Part shown: one piece after another, positions 47,575-57,057 of the stretch
How the letters are laid out: every line of letters starts with the position of its first letter
Numbering within the stretch: position 1 is the stretch's first letter
Assembly: GCF_001983175.1 (NCBI RefSeq)
Contig: NZ_MNPW01000005.1
Span: 124,001-188,000, forward strand
Origin: Pseudomonas cedrina subsp. cedrina
GTDB lineage: Bacteria > Pseudomonadota > Gammaproteobacteria > Pseudomonadales > Pseudomonadaceae
Direction of reading: 5' to 3'
DNA length: 64,000 nt
Translations under genes and position numbers: made by a program
The notes under the pieces: generated by a model
Told to the model about the DNA's origin: nothing
The model's database searches: none
Seen by the model: only the letters and a program-made list of their open reading frames with translations

Positions 47575-48237
47575 TCAGAGCCCGGCAATGAGATCGCGGT
47601 AGTCCTCGACCGCGGCAAACTCGGCCGTGTCCTTCGGCCCTTTGCGACTATCCGGCTCTTTCACCGCCAGCAAATGCCCCACGCCAAAATCCCGCGCACT
47701 GCGCAGGATCGGCAAGGTGTCGTCGATAAACAGACTGCGCACCGGGTCGAAGCCGATGTCGGCTTGCAGGGCATCCCAGAACTGCGGGCTTTCCTTGGCA
47801 AAACCGTAATCGTGGGAGCTGATCAATCGTTCGAAATACGGCGCCAGTTCAATGCGTTCCAGCTTCAATGACAGCGAGTCACGATGAGCGTTGGTGATCA
47901 GGATCACGCGCTTGCCGGCGCGTTTGATCGCCGCCAGAAACGTATCGGCGTCCGGGCGCAGGGCGATCAGGTGGGCGGTCTCCAGCTTGAGTTCGCGCAC
48001 CGGGATGTTCAGTTCCGTGCTCCAGAAATCCAGGCAATACCATTGCAACTGTCCGGCGTTACGCTCGAACAGCGGTTGCAACTCCAGCTCCGCCATGGCG
48101 CGGCTGACCCCGTGCAACTCGGCGTAACGCTGGGGCAGGTGTTCCATCCAGAAATGGTTGTCGTAATGCAGGTCGAGCAGGGTGCCGTCCATGTCCAGCA
48201 GGACGGTATCGATGGCGTGCCAGGGCAAAGAGGGCAT
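47575..48237 (-). CDS. yrfG: GMP/IMP 5'-nucleotidase (HAD)
   Basis: A 220-residue HAD-superfamily phosphatase. Motif I is LLDMDGTLLDLHYDN, motif II is ILITNAHRDS and motif III/IV is SLFIDDTLPILRSA. YrfG in E. coli dephosphorylates GMP and IMP. The neighbours nudE and cysQ are also nucleotide hydrolases, a conserved group in gammaproteobacteria. It is divergent from nudE. Confidence 0.9.
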   Translation of the reverse strand: MPSLPWHAIDTVLLDMDGTLLDLHYDNHFWMEHLPQRYAELHGVSRAMAELELQPLFERNAGQLQWYCLDFWSTELNIPVRELKLETAHLIALRPDADTFLAAIKRAGKRVILITNAHRDSLSLKLERIELAPYFERLISSHDYGFAKESPQFWDALQADIGFDPVRSLFIDDTLPILRSARDFGVGHLLAVKEPDSRKGPKDTAEFAAVEDYRDLIAGL

Positions 48238-48324
48238 GGGGTGTTCTCATGTAAGTAAAGATATCCGACACAGACAATCGGAAAAGCCACGGTATAGTAA
48301 CCCGATCACGCCAAGGAGCCGCTT

Positions 48325-48891
48325 ATGCGCCAGAAACCCACCGTCCTCGCCCGCGAAATAGTCGCCAGTAGCCGTTTGTTCCGCGTGGAGCAAGTGCAAC
48401 TGCGCTTTTCCAATGGCGTTGAACGGACCTACGAGCGCCTGGTGGGCCGCGGTGCCGGCTACGGCGCGGTGATGATCGTGGCGATGATCGATGCGGACCA
48501 TGCGTTGCTGGTGGAAGAGTACTGCGGCGGTACCGACGAATATGAAGTGTCCTTGCCCAAGGGCCTGATCGAACCTGGCGAGGACGTGCTGGCGGCGGCA
48601 AACCGCGAACTCAAGGAAGAAGCCGGCTACGGCGCGCGGCAGTTGGAACACCTCACTGAGCTTTCGCTGTCGCCTGGCTACATGAGCCAGAAAATCCAGG
48701 TGGTACTGGCCACCGACCTCTACGAAGAGCGCCTTGAAGGCGATGAGCCTGAGCCGATGCGTGTGGAGCGGGTGAACCTGCGCGAGCTGTCGATGCTCGC
48801 GCAAAACGCGCAATTCAGCGAAGGCCGCGCCCTGGCCGCGCTGTACCTGGTACGAGACCTGTTGATCCAGCGAGGAGCGTTTAGCGCATGA
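48325..48891 (+). CDS. nudE: ADP compounds hydrolase NudE
   Basis: A 188-residue Nudix hydrolase. The Nudix box is GLIEPGEDVLAAANRELKEE then AG, fitting the GX5EX7REUXEEXGU pattern. It should cleave ADP-ribose, NADH and diadenosine compounds. AAGGAG precedes the ATG. It overlaps cysQ by four bases. Confidence 0.93.
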   Translation: MRQKPTVLAREIVASSRLFRVEQVQLRFSNGVERTYERLVGRGAGYGAVMIVAMIDADHALLVEEYCGGTDEYEVSLPKGLIEPGEDVLAAANRELKEEAGYGARQLEHLTELSLSPGYMSQKIQVVLATDLYEERLEGDEPEPMRVERVNLRELSMLAQNAQFSEGRALAALYLVRDLLIQRGAFSA

Positions 48892-49724
48892 GCGAACTGT
48901 TTCTGGGCCACCCGTTTATAGCCCCCGTGATCGAACTGGCACGCCAGGCCGGCGAAGCAATATTGCCGTACTGGCGCGCCGACGTGGGCGTGACCTCCAA
49001 GGCGGACGATTCGCCGGTGACGGCGGCCGACCTGGCCGCGCATCACCTGATCCTGGCGGGCCTGACCGCGCTGGACCCGAGCATTCCGGTGCTGTCCGAG
49101 GAAGACGCCGACATTGACCAGAGCGTGCGCGCCGGCTGGCAACGCTGGTGGCTGGTGGACCCGTTGGACGGCACCAAGGAATTTATCGCCGGCAGTGAAG
49201 AATTTACCGTCAACATCGCCCTGATCGAGCAGGGCCGCGTGGTGTTCGGCGTGGTCTCGATACCCACCAGTGGCCGCTGCTATTTCGGTGGCGCGGGCCT
49301 GGGTGCCTGGCGCTCCGATGTGAATGAAGCGCCCAAGCAGATTCAAGTGCGCGAAGCGCCCGCCGCCGGCGAGTCGTTTACCGTGGTGGCCAGTCGTCGG
49401 CATACCAGCCCCGAGCAGGAACGTTTGCTCGATGGCCTGAGCGAGGGCCTGGGCGAGCTGAAGCTGGCCAATATCGGCAGCTCCTTAAAGTTCTGCCTGT
49501 TGGCCGAGGGCAGTGCGGATTGTTATCCGCGTCTGGCGCCGACGTCACAATGGGACACGGCAGCCGCCCAGGGCGTGCTGGAAGGGGCGGGCGGCGAAGT
49601 GCTGGAGTTGAGCGGCGAGCCGTTCAGCTACCCGGCGCGGGAATCGCTGTTGAATCCGTTCTTTTTGGCGTTGCCGGCGAAGGCGGTGTGGCGTGAAAGG
49701 TTGCTGAGCTTGGCGCGATCCTGA
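48888..49724 (+). CDS. cysQ: 3'(2'),5'-bisphosphate nucleotidase
   Basis: A 278-residue Mg-dependent, lithium-sensitive phosphatase of the inositol monophosphatase superfamily. DPLDGTKEF is the metal-binding motif, with upstream SEEDA and the C-terminal SQWDTAAAQGVLEGAGG. It recycles PAP to AMP, relieving inhibition of sulfate assimilation. It is coupled to nudE. Confidence 0.93.
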   Translation: MSELFLGHPFIAPVIELARQAGEAILPYWRADVGVTSKADDSPVTAADLAAHHLILAGLTALDPSIPVLSEEDADIDQSVRAGWQRWWLVDPLDGTKEFIAGSEEFTVNIALIEQGRVVFGVVSIPTSGRCYFGGAGLGAWRSDVNEAPKQIQVREAPAAGESFTVVASRRHTSPEQERLLDGLSEGLGELKLANIGSSLKFCLLAEGSADCYPRLAPTSQWDTAAAQGVLEGAGGEVLELSGEPFSYPARESLLNPFFLALPAKAVWRERLLSLARS

Positions 49725-49741
49725 GCCCGACATAAACTTCC

Positions 49742-49830
49742 TGTGGGAGCTGGCTTGCCTGCGATAGCGGTGGCTCAGTCGCTGAAATGGTGACTGTCAG
49801 ACCGCTATCGCAGGCAAGCCAGCTCCCACA
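49742..49830. repeat. REPIN after cysQ
   Basis: Standard arms GTGGGAGCTGGCTTGCCTGC and inverse between convergent cysQ and the YiiD-like gene. Confidence 0.95.
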
Positions 49831-49851
49831 ATGGTTTTTGTGTGGTGGCGG

Positions 49852-50307
49852 CTAGCGGTGCAGGACGTACTGGCCGGTAAACGTCACCGCTCGTTCCTCA
49901 CTGTCCTCATTCACAACCCATGTCTCCAGCATCAATCGCGCACGGCCATAGCGTTTGTAGGTCGCCACGAACCGCTTCCACACCTTTTCTTCCGGCGCCT
50001 GGCATACCACCGTGGCATCCCGCGTCACCGGCAGCGGATAACTGATCTGCCCCTCCTGAATCACGATATGCCCGTCTTCAACCCCCTCTTCGCGCAACTG
50101 CAAATGCAGCCAGCCCCAACCGGCCAGCACCGCGCCGCAATACAGGCTGCCGCCGAACATGGTGCTCTTGTGGTTGATATTGGCCTGCAACGGCAGGTGC
50201 AACTGCAATTGGCCGTGGTGCCAGCCAAGCACTTTGAGGCCCATTTCCCGGGTGAGGGGGATGTCGTGGTGCAGGATGGATTCCAAGTAGCGGCTGTCGC
50301 GGCTCAT
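49852..50307 (-). CDS. YiiD C-terminal-domain thioesterase-like protein
   Basis: A 151-residue hotdog-fold protein. NHKSTMFGGSLYCGAVLAGW is the core motif of the YiiD_C/thioesterase group. The substrate is unknown. I chose the ATG at 50307 (AAGAGG upstream); another ATG at 50337 overlaps the dctD stop (ATGA) and would add ten residues, so coupled translation with dctD is also possible. Confidence 0.85.
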   Translation of the reverse strand: MSRDSRYLESILHHDIPLTREMGLKVLGWHHGQLQLHLPLQANINHKSTMFGGSLYCGAVLAGWGWLHLQLREEGVEDGHIVIQEGQISYPLPVTRDATVVCQAPEEKVWKRFVATYKRYGRARLMLETWVVNEDSEERAVTFTGQYVLHR

Positions 50308-50333
50308 GGTGGCCTCTTGGCGGGTGGGAGCGG

Positions 50334-51710
50334 TCATTCGTCGTCACCGCTTTGGTTGGCGAAGTTCAGGCCGTGCTTGCGCAGTTTGTCGTGCAGCGTC
50401 TTGCGCGGTACGCCCAAGGCTTCGGCCAGGCTGCGCATGGAACTGTGGGGGCGGGTCAGCTCGGCGGCGATCAGGCTCTTTTCGAACTGCTCGACCTGTT
50501 CGCTCAGACCGCCCGGCGTGGACGTCAGCACACCCGCCGACGGATTATCCGGCGTAGCATCCAAGGCCAGTTCCAGGCCCAGGGCGAAGCGTTCGGCGGC
50601 GTTCTGCAATTCGCGCACATTGCCCGGCCAGCTGTGGCGCAGCAGCAGCGCGCGCTGGCCCGGTTGCAGTTCATGCAGCGTCAGGCCGTGGCGGCTGCTG
50701 GCTTCATCGGCGAAATGCTGGAACAGCATCAGCGCATCCTCGCCGCGCTCGCGCAGCGGTGGAATGCGCAACGGTGCGACGTTGAGGCGGTAATACAAGT
50801 CGGCGCGGAAGCGGCCCTGGTCGGCTGCCTGGCGCAAGTCTTCCTTGGTCGCGGCGATGATGCGGATATCCAGCGGGATCAACTGATTGCCGCCCAGGCG
50901 CTCCACCACGCGCTCCTGCAACAGACGTAACAGCTTGACCTGTACATCCAGGCTCATGCTTTCGATTTCATCCAGGAACAGCGTGCCACCGTTGGCGAAC
51001 TCGAACTTGCCGATACGGCGTTTCTGCGCGCCGGTAAACGCGCCCGGCTCGTGGCCGAACAGCTCGCTTTCGACCACGGATTCGGCCAACGCCCCGGCGT
51101 TGATCGCCACGAAAGGCCCGCTGCGCCGGCTCGACAAATCATGCAGAGCACGGGCGACAACCTCTTTGCCGGCGCCAGTTTCGCCGAGGATCAGCACATC
51201 GGCGCGGGTCGCGGCCAGGGCTCCGATCTGTTCGCGCAGGCGCAGCATCTGTGGCGAGTGGCCCACCAGCCGTGTGCTCAATTGCTGGCGGTCGCTGAGT
51301 GCCAGGCGCAGGCTGCGGTTGTCCAGCACCAGGCGGCGCAGGGCCAGGGCGCGGCGCACGCTGTCGAGCAGGGCGTCGCTGGCGAACGGTTTTTCCAGGA
51401 AGTCATAGGCCCCGGCGCGCATGGCCTGCACCGCCAGTGGCACGTCGCCGTGGCCGGTGATCAGCAGCACCGGCAGGTCCGGGTCCTGACCATGCAGTTC
51501 GGCCAGCAGCTCCAGGCCGTCCATGCCGGGCATGCGAATGTCGCTGACCACCACGCCCGGCCAATCCCGCGACAGGCGCGCGGTCAGGCCGCTGGCTTCG
51601 CCCAGGGTGAGGACTTTCAGCCCGGCCAGGTCCAGGGTCTGGCACAGGGCCTGACGCAAGTGCGGATCGTCGTCGATCAACACCACCTGAATGTGGTTAT
51701 CGATACTCAT
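50334..51710 (-). CDS. dctD: Sigma-54-dependent response regulator DctD
   Basis: A 458-residue activator. The receiver domain has phospho-acceptor D57 (VVSDIRMPGMDG). The AAA+ domain has Walker A GETGAGKE, the sigma-54-contacting loop ELFGHEPGAFTGA and Walker B GTLFLDEIES. The C-terminal Fis-like HTH includes LAEALGVPRKTLHDKLRKHG. It activates C4-dicarboxylate transport genes, which are not in the window. It is coupled to dctB by a four-base overlap. Confidence 0.92.
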   Translation of the reverse strand: MSIDNHIQVVLIDDDPHLRQALCQTLDLAGLKVLTLGEASGLTARLSRDWPGVVVSDIRMPGMDGLELLAELHGQDPDLPVLLITGHGDVPLAVQAMRAGAYDFLEKPFASDALLDSVRRALALRRLVLDNRSLRLALSDRQQLSTRLVGHSPQMLRLREQIGALAATRADVLILGETGAGKEVVARALHDLSSRRSGPFVAINAGALAESVVESELFGHEPGAFTGAQKRRIGKFEFANGGTLFLDEIESMSLDVQVKLLRLLQERVVERLGGNQLIPLDIRIIAATKEDLRQAADQGRFRADLYYRLNVAPLRIPPLRERGEDALMLFQHFADEASSRHGLTLHELQPGQRALLLRHSWPGNVRELQNAAERFALGLELALDATPDNPSAGVLTSTPGGLSEQVEQFEKSLIAAELTRPHSSMRSLAEALGVPRKTLHDKLRKHGLNFANQSGDDE

Positions 51711-53515
51711 ACACTGCGGTCCTCGGACGGTTGCAGACTGACGCCCGGCGAGCCGGCACGCAATTTCAAGGTTAACAGCGCGCCACCTTCCTTGTGGTTG
51801 GCAAACAGCAATTCACCGCCAAACGCGCGCATCAGGGTCTCACAGATCGCCAGCCCCAGCCCCAGGCCCTGGGTGCGGGTCTTGGTGGTGTAGAACGGCT
51901 CGCTGGCGCGACCCAGGGCTTCCATGCAAAAGCCCGGGCCGTTATCGCGAATGTACAGGTTGACGCCCTGCTCGGTGGTTTGGGCACTCAGCCAGAGTTT
52001 ACGCGGCGGGCCTTTTTCGGTACGCGCGTCGAGGGCGTTGGCCAGCAGGTTGCCGAGTACCTGGCGCAAGCGGGTTTCGCCGGCCTGTACCCACAGGGTC
52101 GCCTCGGGCAAGTCGCGGATCAGCTCCACCTCCATTGACCGGCGTCGCTTGGCCAGCAACGCCAGCGCATCGTCCAGCGCCGGTTGCAGGGCCACGCTCT
52201 CCGGCGCATGCCGATCGCGGCGAGCGAAGGCGCGCAGGTGGGCGATGATCGAGGCCATGCGCCCGGTCAGCTCGCTGATCAGCTTGAGGTTGCCCCGGGC
52301 ATCCGTGGTGCGCTCGTGGTCGAGCAGGATCTCGGCATTTTCCGCATAGCTGCGAATCGCCGCCAGCGGCTGGTTGAGTTCGTGGCTGATACTCGCCGAC
52401 ATGGTGCCCAGCGCCGACAATTTGCCCGCCTGCACCAGGTCGTCCTGGGCGCGTACCAGTTCCTGCTGGGCGTGTTCGCGTTCCAACACTTCCTGTTTCA
52501 GGCGCCGGTTGAGGCCTTCCAAGTCACTGGTCCGCTCGATCACCCGTGCTTCCAACTCGCGGCGCGCCTTGGCTTCGAAGGCGATACGGTCAAGGTAATG
52601 GCGGCGGCGTTGCATCATCAAGCCCAGCAACAGCATCAACACCAACAGGGTGGCGCCGCCCACGGCAACCACCGTGCGCACCGGGCGGTTGATCAGCGAG
52701 CGCGGCGCGAGGATCTCCACATTCCAGCCGGTCTCGGCGATGGCCGTGGATTGGCGCAGCCAGGCGCTGCTGCTCAGGCTCAGGGGTTGCGGGTCGCGGG
52801 TCGGGTAGGGCTGGATGGCAATGATGGCGCGGCGTTCTTCGGCGGTCAGCGGCCGGGTGGCGCGGAAGCGCCATTGCGGGCGTGAGGTGAGAATCACCAC
52901 GCCGTTATGGTCGGTGACCAATAGTTGTTCCGGGGTGTTGCCCCACAGGCTTTCGGTGTGGTCCAGGTCGACTTTGACCACCAGCACGCCGATGATCGTA
53001 TCGCCATCGCGCACGGCGGCGGCAAAGAAATAGCCACGCTTGGCCGAGGTGGTGCCCAACCCGAAAAACCGCCCCAGGCGCCCGGCCATGGCTTCGCTGA
53101 AATAAGGCCGGAACGAGAAATTGCGCCCGACGAAGCTGTCTTGTTTATCCCAATTGGACGCGGCGAGGGTCTTGCCATGGGTGTCCATCAGGTACATCAC
53201 CTCAACCCCGGCCTGGGCAGCGACGTCCTTGAGCAGCAGGTTGGCGTTGACCAGGTTGGTGCTGACCTGAGGCGCATCCAGTGCGGTGCGCAGGGCCGGC
53301 AAGTCGCCGAGGATTTGCGGCAACACTTCATAGCGGTGCAAGGTGCCGAGCAGGTTGGCGACGTACAGGTCGAGGGTCTGGCGGTTCTGGCCGGCCAGTT
53401 CACTGCGGTAATAGCGCTCGGCCAGGTGCTCCAGCGGCCACAGCAGCGGTGCCAGGCACAACGCCAACAGGGCGAGGCTGCGCCAGCGGGGTCTACGCGG
53501 AAGGGGTGGAGTCAT
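51707..53515 (-). CDS. dctB: C4-dicarboxylate sensor histidine kinase DctB
   Basis: A 602-residue inner-membrane kinase. The first membrane segment is at about 12-28. A double-PDC/Cache periplasmic domain (about 30-290) includes LYVANLLGTLHRYEVLPQIL, then a second membrane segment near 287-310 (VAVGGATLLVLMLLLGLMM). A coiled coil precedes the HisKA domain (ASISHELNQPLAAIRSYAEN). The ATPase has LLANALDA and GLGLGLAICE. It senses succinate-type acids and phosphorylates DctD. The rfb genes beside it also adjoin dctBD in P. aeruginosa. Confidence 0.92.
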   Translation of the reverse strand: MTPPLPRRPRWRSLALLALCLAPLLWPLEHLAERYYRSELAGQNRQTLDLYVANLLGTLHRYEVLPQILGDLPALRTALDAPQVSTNLVNANLLLKDVAAQAGVEVMYLMDTHGKTLAASNWDKQDSFVGRNFSFRPYFSEAMAGRLGRFFGLGTTSAKRGYFFAAAVRDGDTIIGVLVVKVDLDHTESLWGNTPEQLLVTDHNGVVILTSRPQWRFRATRPLTAEERRAIIAIQPYPTRDPQPLSLSSSAWLRQSTAIAETGWNVEILAPRSLINRPVRTVVAVGGATLLVLMLLLGLMMQRRRHYLDRIAFEAKARRELEARVIERTSDLEGLNRRLKQEVLEREHAQQELVRAQDDLVQAGKLSALGTMSASISHELNQPLAAIRSYAENAEILLDHERTTDARGNLKLISELTGRMASIIAHLRAFARRDRHAPESVALQPALDDALALLAKRRRSMEVELIRDLPEATLWVQAGETRLRQVLGNLLANALDARTEKGPPRKLWLSAQTTEQGVNLYIRDNGPGFCMEALGRASEPFYTTKTRTQGLGLGLAICETLMRAFGGELLFANHKEGGALLTLKLRAGSPGVSLQPSEDRSV

Positions 53516-53551
53516 GGGAGTCGGGCGCCTGTGGGTACAGGCGCATTATGC

Positions 53552-54421
53552 CTAGTGCTGCCCGGCAAGACACTCGCGCAATGCGTCTTGCCACTGCGGT
53601 TGGCTGACGTGCCATTGCTGCTGCAGGCGACTGCAATCGAGGCGCGAGTTCAGTGGGCGCTTGGCGGGCGTCGGGTAGGCGCTGGAGGGGATCGGCTCCA
53701 ACTCGGCGCAGGCTTTGCCCTGCTGGCGCAGATGCTCGCCGATGGCCGTGGCAAACCCGAACCACGAGGTTTCGCCTTGGGCGGTCAGGTGATAGACACC
53801 CCATGGCCCCGGCTCGCCGGCGCGCCAGCGCTCGATCAACCCACGCGTGCTGTCAGCGATGCTGCCGGCCCAGGTCGGCGCGCCGATCTGGTCGGCGACG
53901 ATGCGCATCTGCGGCTTTTCCTGCAGCAGACGTTGCATGGTCAGCAGGAAGTTCTTGCCGTGGCTGGCGTAGACCCAACTGGTGCGCAGGATCAAGTACT
54001 TGCCGCCCACGGCCGCAATCGCCTGCTCGCCCGCCAGTTTGCTCTGGCCATAGACGCCTAGCGGGTTCGGCGCGTCGGCTTCGGTGTAGGGCGCCGGCTT
54101 GCTGCCGTCGAACACGTAGTCGGTGGAGTAGTGGATCAACGGAATACCCAGGGCCCTGGCTTCTTCCGCGAGCACGCCGGGGCCAATGGCGTTGATCGCA
54201 AACGCCAGGTCCGGCTCGCTTTCGGCTTGATCGACCGCGGTGTGGGCGGCGGCGTTGATGATCAGGTCGGGGCGATGGGAGCGAACGCGCTGGCGGATCT
54301 GGTCGAGGTCGGCCAGGTCGAGTCGGTCGCGGCCCAATACGATGAGTTCACCCAGGCCTTGGAGGCGTTGTTGCAGTTCGCGGGAGAGTTGGCCGTGTTG
54401 GCCGGCGATGAGGATTTTCAT
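53552..54421 (-). CDS. rfbD: dTDP-4-dehydrorhamnose reductase
   Basis: A 289-residue NAD(P)-dependent reductase completing dTDP-L-rhamnose synthesis. The Rossmann motif is GQHGQLSRELQ, followed by NAAAHTAVDQAESEP, with the catalytic YxxxK as YGQSKLAGE. It is the last gene of rfbBACD and overlaps rfbC by four bases (ATGA). The sugar feeds lipopolysaccharide or rhamnolipid synthesis. Confidence 0.94.
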   Translation of the reverse strand: MKILIAGQHGQLSRELQQRLQGLGELIVLGRDRLDLADLDQIRQRVRSHRPDLIINAAAHTAVDQAESEPDLAFAINAIGPGVLAEEARALGIPLIHYSTDYVFDGSKPAPYTEADAPNPLGVYGQSKLAGEQAIAAVGGKYLILRTSWVYASHGKNFLLTMQRLLQEKPQMRIVADQIGAPTWAGSIADSTRGLIERWRAGEPGPWGVYHLTAQGETSWFGFATAIGEHLRQQGKACAELEPIPSSAYPTPAKRPLNSRLDCSRLQQQWHVSQPQWQDALRECLAGQH

Positions 54422-54963
54422 GGGAACACGTCGGCCTCCGTCAGAGGTTTGCCGGCCTGATCCTTGGCGGACAACTGCGGTGCCTCGCTCAGCTCCCAGT
54501 CAATGGCTAACGTTGGATCATTCCACAGGATGCTGCGTTCAGCGCTGGGCTGGTAGTAGTCGGTGGTCTTGTACAGAAACTCGGCGTAATCGCTCAGCAC
54601 CACGAAACCATGGGCGAACCCCTCCGGCACCCACAGTTGGCGGTGGTTCTGTGCCGACAGTCGTATGCCCACCCACTGGCCGAAATTCGGCGAGCTGCGG
54701 CGGATATCCACGGCTACGTCCAGCACTTCACCGGCGGTGACACGCACCAATTTGCCCTGGGTGTGTTCGAGTTGGTAATGCAGGCCACGCAACACGCCCT
54801 TCTGCGAGCGCGAGTGGTTGTCCTGGACAAAGTTGCGCTTGAGGCCTGTTGCCTGTTCAAAGGCCCGGGCGTTGAAGCTTTCGTAGAAGAAACCGCGTTC
54901 GTCACCGAACACCGTGGGTTCGATGATCAGTACGCCGGGCAGTGAAGTTTGGGTGACATTCAC
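54418..54963 (-). CDS. rfbC: dTDP-4-dehydrorhamnose 3,5-epimerase
   Basis: A 181-residue cupin epimerase, third enzyme of dTDP-rhamnose synthesis. [20 protein letters not shown] contains the catalytic His region, and [15 protein letters not shown] is characteristic. It overlaps rfbA and rfbD by four bases each. Confidence 0.95.
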   Translation of the reverse strand: MNVTQTSLPGVLIIEPTVFGDERGFFYESFNARAFEQATGLKRNFVQDNHSRSQKGVLRGLHYQLEHTQGKLVRVTAGEVLDVAVDIRRSSPNFGQWVGIRLSAQNHRQLWVPEGFAHGFVVLSDYAEFLYKTTDYYQPSAERSILWNDPTLAIDWELSEAPQLSAKDQAGKPLTEADVFP

Positions 54964-55835
54964 GCGTTGTCCCCAGCCAATGAGTAGAGGTATTGACCAT
55001 AGCTGGTCTTGCCGAAGTACTTGGCGCGCTCAAGCAGATGGTCGCGATCGATCCAGTCGTTGCTGTAGGCGATTTCTTCAAGGCATGCCACTTTGAGACC
55101 CTGCCGGCGCTCGATGGTCTGCACGTACTGCGAGGCGTCCAACAAGCTGTCATGGGTGCCGGTATCGAGCCAGGCGAACCCGCGGCCGAAGCGTTCCACC
55201 TGCAGGTCTCCCCGTTTCAGGTAGGCGTTGTTGACGTCGGTGATTTCCAATTCGCCACGGGCGGAAGGCTTCACCGCCTTGGCGATTTGGATGACATCGT
55301 TGTCGTAAAAATACAGACCGGTGACCGCGTAGCTGGATTTGGGCGCCGTCGGTTTTTCTTCGATGGACAGGGCGCGGCCTTCGCTGTCGAAGTCGATCAC
55401 GCCGAAGCGCTCCGGGTCTTTGACCCAGTAGCCGAACACCGTAGCGCCTTTGCCACGTTTTACCGCTGCGTGCAACTGCGCACTGAAGCTTTGGCCGTGG
55501 AAAATGTTATCGCCGAGGATCAGGCACACCGGATCGCTGCCGATGAATTGCTCGCCAATCAGAAAGGCCTGCGCCAGGCCGTCCGGTTTCGGTTGCTCGG
55601 CATAGCTGAACGTCACTCCGAATTGGCTGCCGTCGCCCAGCAGGTTGCGGTATTGCGGTAGGTCCGCCGGAGTGGAAATCACCAGGATTTCCTTGATGCC
55701 CGCCAGCATCAGCACCGAGATCGGGTAGTAGATCATCGGCTTGTCATAAACGGGCAGCAGTTGCTTGGACACGCCCAAAGTAATGGGGTGAAGACGAGTG
55801 CCGGAGCCGCCGGCCAATACGATTCCTTTCATCAT
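54960..55835 (-). CDS. rfbA: Glucose-1-phosphate thymidylyltransferase
   Basis: A 291-residue nucleotidyltransferase making dTDP-glucose, first enzyme of the rhamnose pathway. [19 protein letters not shown] is the dTTP-binding motif, and YDKPMIYYP and LGDNIFHG follow. The start is one of two tandem ATGs overlapping the rfbB stop; the first, at 55835, has the better spaced GAGGGA. A longer reading to 55907 is rejected. Confidence 0.95.
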   Translation of the reverse strand: MMKGIVLAGGSGTRLHPITLGVSKQLLPVYDKPMIYYPISVLMLAGIKEILVISTPADLPQYRNLLGDGSQFGVTFSYAEQPKPDGLAQAFLIGEQFIGSDPVCLILGDNIFHGQSFSAQLHAAVKRGKGATVFGYWVKDPERFGVIDFDSEGRALSIEEKPTAPKSSYAVTGLYFYDNDVIQIAKAVKPSARGELEITDVNNAYLKRGDLQVERFGRGFAWLDTGTHDSLLDASQYVQTIERRQGLKVACLEEIAYSNDWIDRDHLLERAKYFGKTSYGQYLYSLAGDNA

Positions 55836-56914
55836 GCAATCAGATCCCTCATGTCGGTGTCGCCCAATCGTTGGCCCTGGTAACTGCCATCCTGGACCCT
55901 GCGGCACCAGTCCAGGTTATCCAGATACCATTGCAGGGTTTTGCGAAGCCCGGTTTCAAAGGTTTCCTGGGGCATCCAGCCCAGTTCGCGTTCAATTTTG
56001 CTGGCGTCAATGGCATAGCGTAGATCATGGCCAGGACGGTCTTTGACGAAGGTGATCAGGTCGGCATAGTTCTGTACGCCAGCGGGATGCTGCGGTGCCA
56101 GCTCTTCCAGCAGGGTGCAGATACTGCGCACCACATCGATGTTCTTTTGCTCGTTGTGGCCGCCGATGTTGTAGGTCTCGCCCACCACTCCGTCCGTTAC
56201 CACCTTGAGCAGTGCCCTGGCGTGATCTTCTACGAACAGCCAGTCGCGCACCTGCAAACCATTACCATAGACCGGCAACGGCTTGCCCGCGAGCGCGTTG
56301 AGAATGACCAGGGGGATGAGCTTTTCGGGGAAGTGGAACGGCCCGTAGTTGTTCGAGCAATTGGTCAGCAGCACCGGCAGGCCGTAGGTGCGCTGCCAGG
56401 CGCGAACCAGATGGTCGGACGCCGCCTTGCTGGCGGAGTAGGGCGAACTGGGCGCATAGGGTGTGGTTTCGGTGAACAGGTCGTCCACACCGTGCAGGTC
56501 GCCATATACCTCATCGGTCGAAATATGGTGGAACCGGAACGCGCCTCTCTGCGGATCGGCGAGGGTTTGCCAGTAGCCACGAGCGGCTTCCAGCAAACTG
56601 TAGGTGCCGACGATATTGGTCTGGATAAAATCCGACGGGCCGTCAATCGAACGGTCGACATGGGACTCGGCCGCCAGATGCATGATCGCCTGGGGTTCGA
56701 AGCGCGCCAGCACAGCGCTGACGGTAGCCTGGTCGATGATATCAGCCTGGACGAACTCATAGCGGCTGTTGGAGGCGATGCTGGCCAGCGACTCCAGGTT
56801 GCCAGCGTAGGTGAGTTTGTCGAGGTTGAGCACTTCGTGCTCGGTGTGCTGGATTAGGTGACGTACCAAAGCAGAACCGATAAAACCGGCGCCACCGGTA
56901 ATGAGAATGCGCAT
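55832..56914 (-). CDS. rfbB: dTDP-glucose 4,6-dehydratase
   Basis: A 360-residue extended SDR. The Rossmann motif is [43 protein letters not shown] and the catalytic [12 protein letters not shown] follow. It makes dTDP-4-keto-6-deoxyglucose. It is the first gene of rfbBACD, all overlapping by a few bases. I chose the ATG at 56914; the 46-codon extension has no family sequence. Confidence 0.95.
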   Translation of the reverse strand: MRILITGGAGFIGSALVRHLIQHTEHEVLNLDKLTYAGNLESLASIASNSRYEFVQADIIDQATVSAVLARFEPQAIMHLAAESHVDRSIDGPSDFIQTNIVGTYSLLEAARGYWQTLADPQRGAFRFHHISTDEVYGDLHGVDDLFTETTPYAPSSPYSASKAASDHLVRAWQRTYGLPVLLTNCSNNYGPFHFPEKLIPLVILNALAGKPLPVYGNGLQVRDWLFVEDHARALLKVVTDGVVGETYNIGGHNEQKNIDVVRSICTLLEELAPQHPAGVQNYADLITFVKDRPGHDLRYAIDASKIERELGWMPQETFETGLRKTLQWYLDNLDWCRRVQDGSYQGQRLGDTDMRDLIA

Positions 56915-57057
56915 GTCGGGGGCCCTTTTCCTTAAACGGACGATTAGCGAGCATAGCCTGTGTTGTGACGCCGCGAAGGTCGATATGCCGCGGGGGTTGC
57001 GTAACCCCCCAGAACAATGGCGATATACACCCCTAAAAAAAACCGAGGCCACCTTCC

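Noticed and set aside
1330..49830. Regularly recurring GTGGGAGC palindromes as a CRISPR array
   Set aside because: The repeats are scattered over tens of kilobases and are inverted pairs, not direct repeats with unique spacers; they are REPINs.
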